Shown here: in pieces, positions 5,736 to 6,848 of the stretch
Numbering within the stretch: position 1 is the stretch's first letter
How the letters are laid out: every line of letters starts with the position of its first letter
Source: Bacteroidales bacterium UBA2295
GTDB taxonomy: Bacteria; Bacteroidota; Bacteroidia; Bacteroidales; Tenuifilaceae
Reading direction: 5' to 3'
Assembly: GCA_002345825.1 (NCBI GenBank)
Contig: DDWD01000102.1
Span: 4,023 to 10,870 of the forward strand
DNA: 6,848 bases
Notes under the pieces: model-generated
Database searches by the model: none
What the model was told of the DNA's origin: nothing
Seen by the model: the letters and a program-made list of their open reading frames with translations, nothing else
Position numbers and translations under genes: made by a program

Positions 5736-6659
5736 ATGAAGAAATCATTAAAGTTTAAGCAAGTTGCCACCCTACTCCTGGCATTAGCAATGCCCGTTGC
5801 TCTTTGTGCATCGGATATTACCCTTCGGTTAAATCTTGATAAAGGGGCTGATGTTAAGTACAGCTCGGTTACAAAGCAAGTGATAACCCAAACCGTAAGC
5901 GGCATGCAGCAGGTGATTAATCAGGATCAGACCTTCGAGTTTACCGTAAGCCCCAAGGGTAAGGAGGCTAATAGTAATTTTAAAGCAGCCATTACCTTCA
6001 ATCGCATTGCGATTGATATGAAGATGCAGGGTATGGAGATGTCGTTCGATTCTGACGATGACTCGGGCAGTGCTGCGGCAAATCCTCAGTTCCTCGTATT
6101 TAAAGCCATGGTGGGCAAAGGTGTTACGGCATTAGTTTCGCCCTTGGGCGAGGTGCTAGAGATTAATGGTGTTGACGAAATGCGTAGCCAAATGATTGCT
6201 GAGGTGGGCGGTGGTGCTCAGGCCGAGCAAACCATTGGTGCAGCAATCACCGACGAGTCAATCAAGCAAATGTTTGCGGGTGCTTTTATTGCGCTTCCCG
6301 AGAAAGCAGTAAAGGAAAGTAGCAGCTGGACCGAGAATAAGTCAATTGAAGCGCAGTTTACGCTTAATACAATAAACACCTACTCGGTTCTCTCGGCAAG
6401 CAGTAAGGAGATAAAGCTAACCCTTTCGGCTACCATGTCTACCATCCCCGGTAATAAAAGCAGCATGATGGGCATGGAGGTTACCTACAATATGTTTGGC
6501 ACCACGTCGGGTACAATAGCGCTTAATCCCAAAACCGGAATGATTATCGAATCGGTGATGGAGCAAAATATCAATGGTAGTATTGCCGGTGATATGATGG
6601 GCCAAAAGCTCGATATTCCAATGGCTATCACCTCAACAACAACCGTGAAGCAGCTCTAG
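5736..6659 (+). CDS. Exported DUF6263-like beta-rich protein
   Basis: The protein has 307 residues. A signal peptide is visible (KKSLKFK basic region, then a VATLLLALAMPVALC core), with cleavage near LCA|S or CAS|D at residues 25-27. No lipobox: Leu precedes Cys24. The mature protein opens with DITLRLNLDKGADVKYSS (27-44), the characteristic 'linear strand plus Lys-Gly' start of DUF6263 proteins. It continues as alternating hydrophobic strands with a Lys-Gly turn and a C-terminal region rich in Thr/Ser/Met that ends in TSTTTVKQL. Met-rich segments (MKMQGMEM, SSMMGMEV, GDMMGQ) and an acidic DSDDDS patch (about 105-110) stand out. Its start is 46 nt after the DUF3108 stop; A-rich leader, no Shine-Dalgarno. 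A terminator follows at 6684. The family has no established function; a secreted or periplasmic protein is all the sequence supports. Confidence 0.75.
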   Translation: MKKSLKFKQVATLLLALAMPVALCASDITLRLNLDKGADVKYSSVTKQVITQTVSGMQQVINQDQTFEFTVSPKGKEANSNFKAAITFNRIAIDMKMQGMEMSFDSDDDSGSAAANPQFLVFKAMVGKGVTALVSPLGEVLEINGVDEMRSQMIAEVGGGAQAEQTIGAAITDESIKQMFAGAFIALPEKAVKESSSWTENKSIEAQFTLNTINTYSVLSASSKEIKLTLSATMSTIPGNKSSMMGMEVTYNMFGTTSGTIALNPKTGMIIESVMEQNINGSIAGDMMGQKLDIPMAITSTTTVKQL

Positions 6660-6683
6660 TAATATTAGCGTTTCTTTAGATTT

Positions 6684-6715
6684 TGGGAAGTTGTTTAGGA
6701 AGCTTCCCATTTTTT
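6684..6715 (+). terminator. Rho-independent terminator after the DUF6263-like gene
   Basis: TGGGAAG (6684-6690) pairs with CTTCCCA (6703-6709), extended by a U-G and a U-A pair to 9 bp. The loop is about 8 nt, and six T follow (6710-6715). It begins 25 nt after the stop codon. This closes the DUF3108/DUF6263 transcription unit. Confidence 0.8.
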
Positions 6716-6725
6716 ATGCTGATAT

Positions 6726-6782
6726 TGTCCTTACGGAGCGCAAAGCTCCCTGCCAAAAGCCATAGCCGTCGAGCTAAGGACA
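6726..6782. repeat. 57-nt inverted-repeat element with nested hairpin
   Basis: TGTCCTTA (6726-6733) and TAAGGACA (6775-6782) are perfect 8-bp complements 41 nt apart. Inside, GGAGC (6735-6739) pairs with GCTCC (6745-6749) around GCAAA. The remaining internal segment (6750-6774) contains GCC-rich sequence with no partner inside the element. No T-tract follows the right arm. The layout (terminal inverted repeats, GC-rich core in an AT-rich intergenic space) resembles REP-like or miniature elements, or a structured RNA; I cannot count copies elsewhere. Confidence 0.4.
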
Positions 6783-6812
6783 CAAAACAAATAAATAAAA
6801 ACAATTGTTTTG
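6783..6812. repeat. AT-rich palindrome with an alternative overlapping inverted repeat
   Basis: AAAACAATTGTTTT (6798-6811) is a perfect 14-bp palindrome. Its right half can instead pair with CAAAACAA at 6783-6790, whose complement TTGTTTTG is at 6805-6812. The two pairings exclude each other. It directly follows the 6726-6782 element. Low-complexity AT sequence weakens any functional reading. Confidence 0.3.
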
Positions 6813-6848
6813 ATTGGTTTATACAGAATATTAATACTATAGCCCTCG

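Noticed and set aside
6417..6605. Minus-strand open frame inside the DUF6263-like gene
   Set aside because: His-rich composition mirrors the Met codons of the sense strand (ATG read as CAT); it is a shadow.

Overview
The window looks like chromosomal DNA of an anaerobic or facultative Bacteroidota bacterium, probably of the order Bacteroidales or a relative. The evidence is the gene families (an IorA/IorB pair, a DUF368/PopT transporter beside a ComA-like synthase and a TPR protein, a small lipoprotein, DUF3108 and DUF6263 envelope proteins), -7-like promoter elements of the TAnnTTTG type, and start codons that mostly lack a Shine-Dalgarno sequence. All recognisable genes lie on the + strand. 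I see no mobile element, CRISPR array, tRNA or rRNA. Family names come from recognising the proteins, not from a database search.

Region 1 (1-1001) is the end of an aromatic 2-oxoacid fermentation operon. It holds the C-terminal part of indolepyruvate:ferredoxin oxidoreductase alpha (iorA), complete iorB, and a strong rho-independent terminator at 958-1001. Region 2 (1002-1165) is a regulatory spacer with two perfect inverted repeats, promoter-like motifs and, unusually for this phylum, a clear Shine-Dalgarno sequence.

Region 3 (1166-4842) looks like one transcription unit. It encodes a cytoplasmic protein of about ten TPR repeats, a phosphosulfolactate synthase (ComA) family protein, a DUF368/PopT undecaprenyl-phosphate translocase, and a small lipoprotein. 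Spacings are 33, 33 and 10 nt. The lipoprotein gene appears frameshifted: its open frame ends in an atypical tail at 4811, while the convincing C-terminus continues one frame over to 4842.

Region 4 (4843-6715) carries two exported envelope proteins, DUF3108 and a DUF6263-like protein. Each is preceded by a plausible Bacteroidota promoter, and the region closes with a terminator at 6684-6715. Region 5 (6716-6848) has no gene but contains a compact inverted-repeat element (6726-6782) resembling a REP/MITE-like or structured RNA element, followed by an AT-rich palindrome.

Taken together, region 1 handles amino-acid catabolism through ferredoxin, while regions 3 and 4 lean towards the cell envelope: lipid-carrier recycling, possible sulfonate precursor synthesis, a lipoprotein and two exported proteins. 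The best leads are the frameshifted lipoprotein, the ComA-PopT linkage, and the structured element at 6726-6782. Nothing here is clearly a new defence or mobile system.
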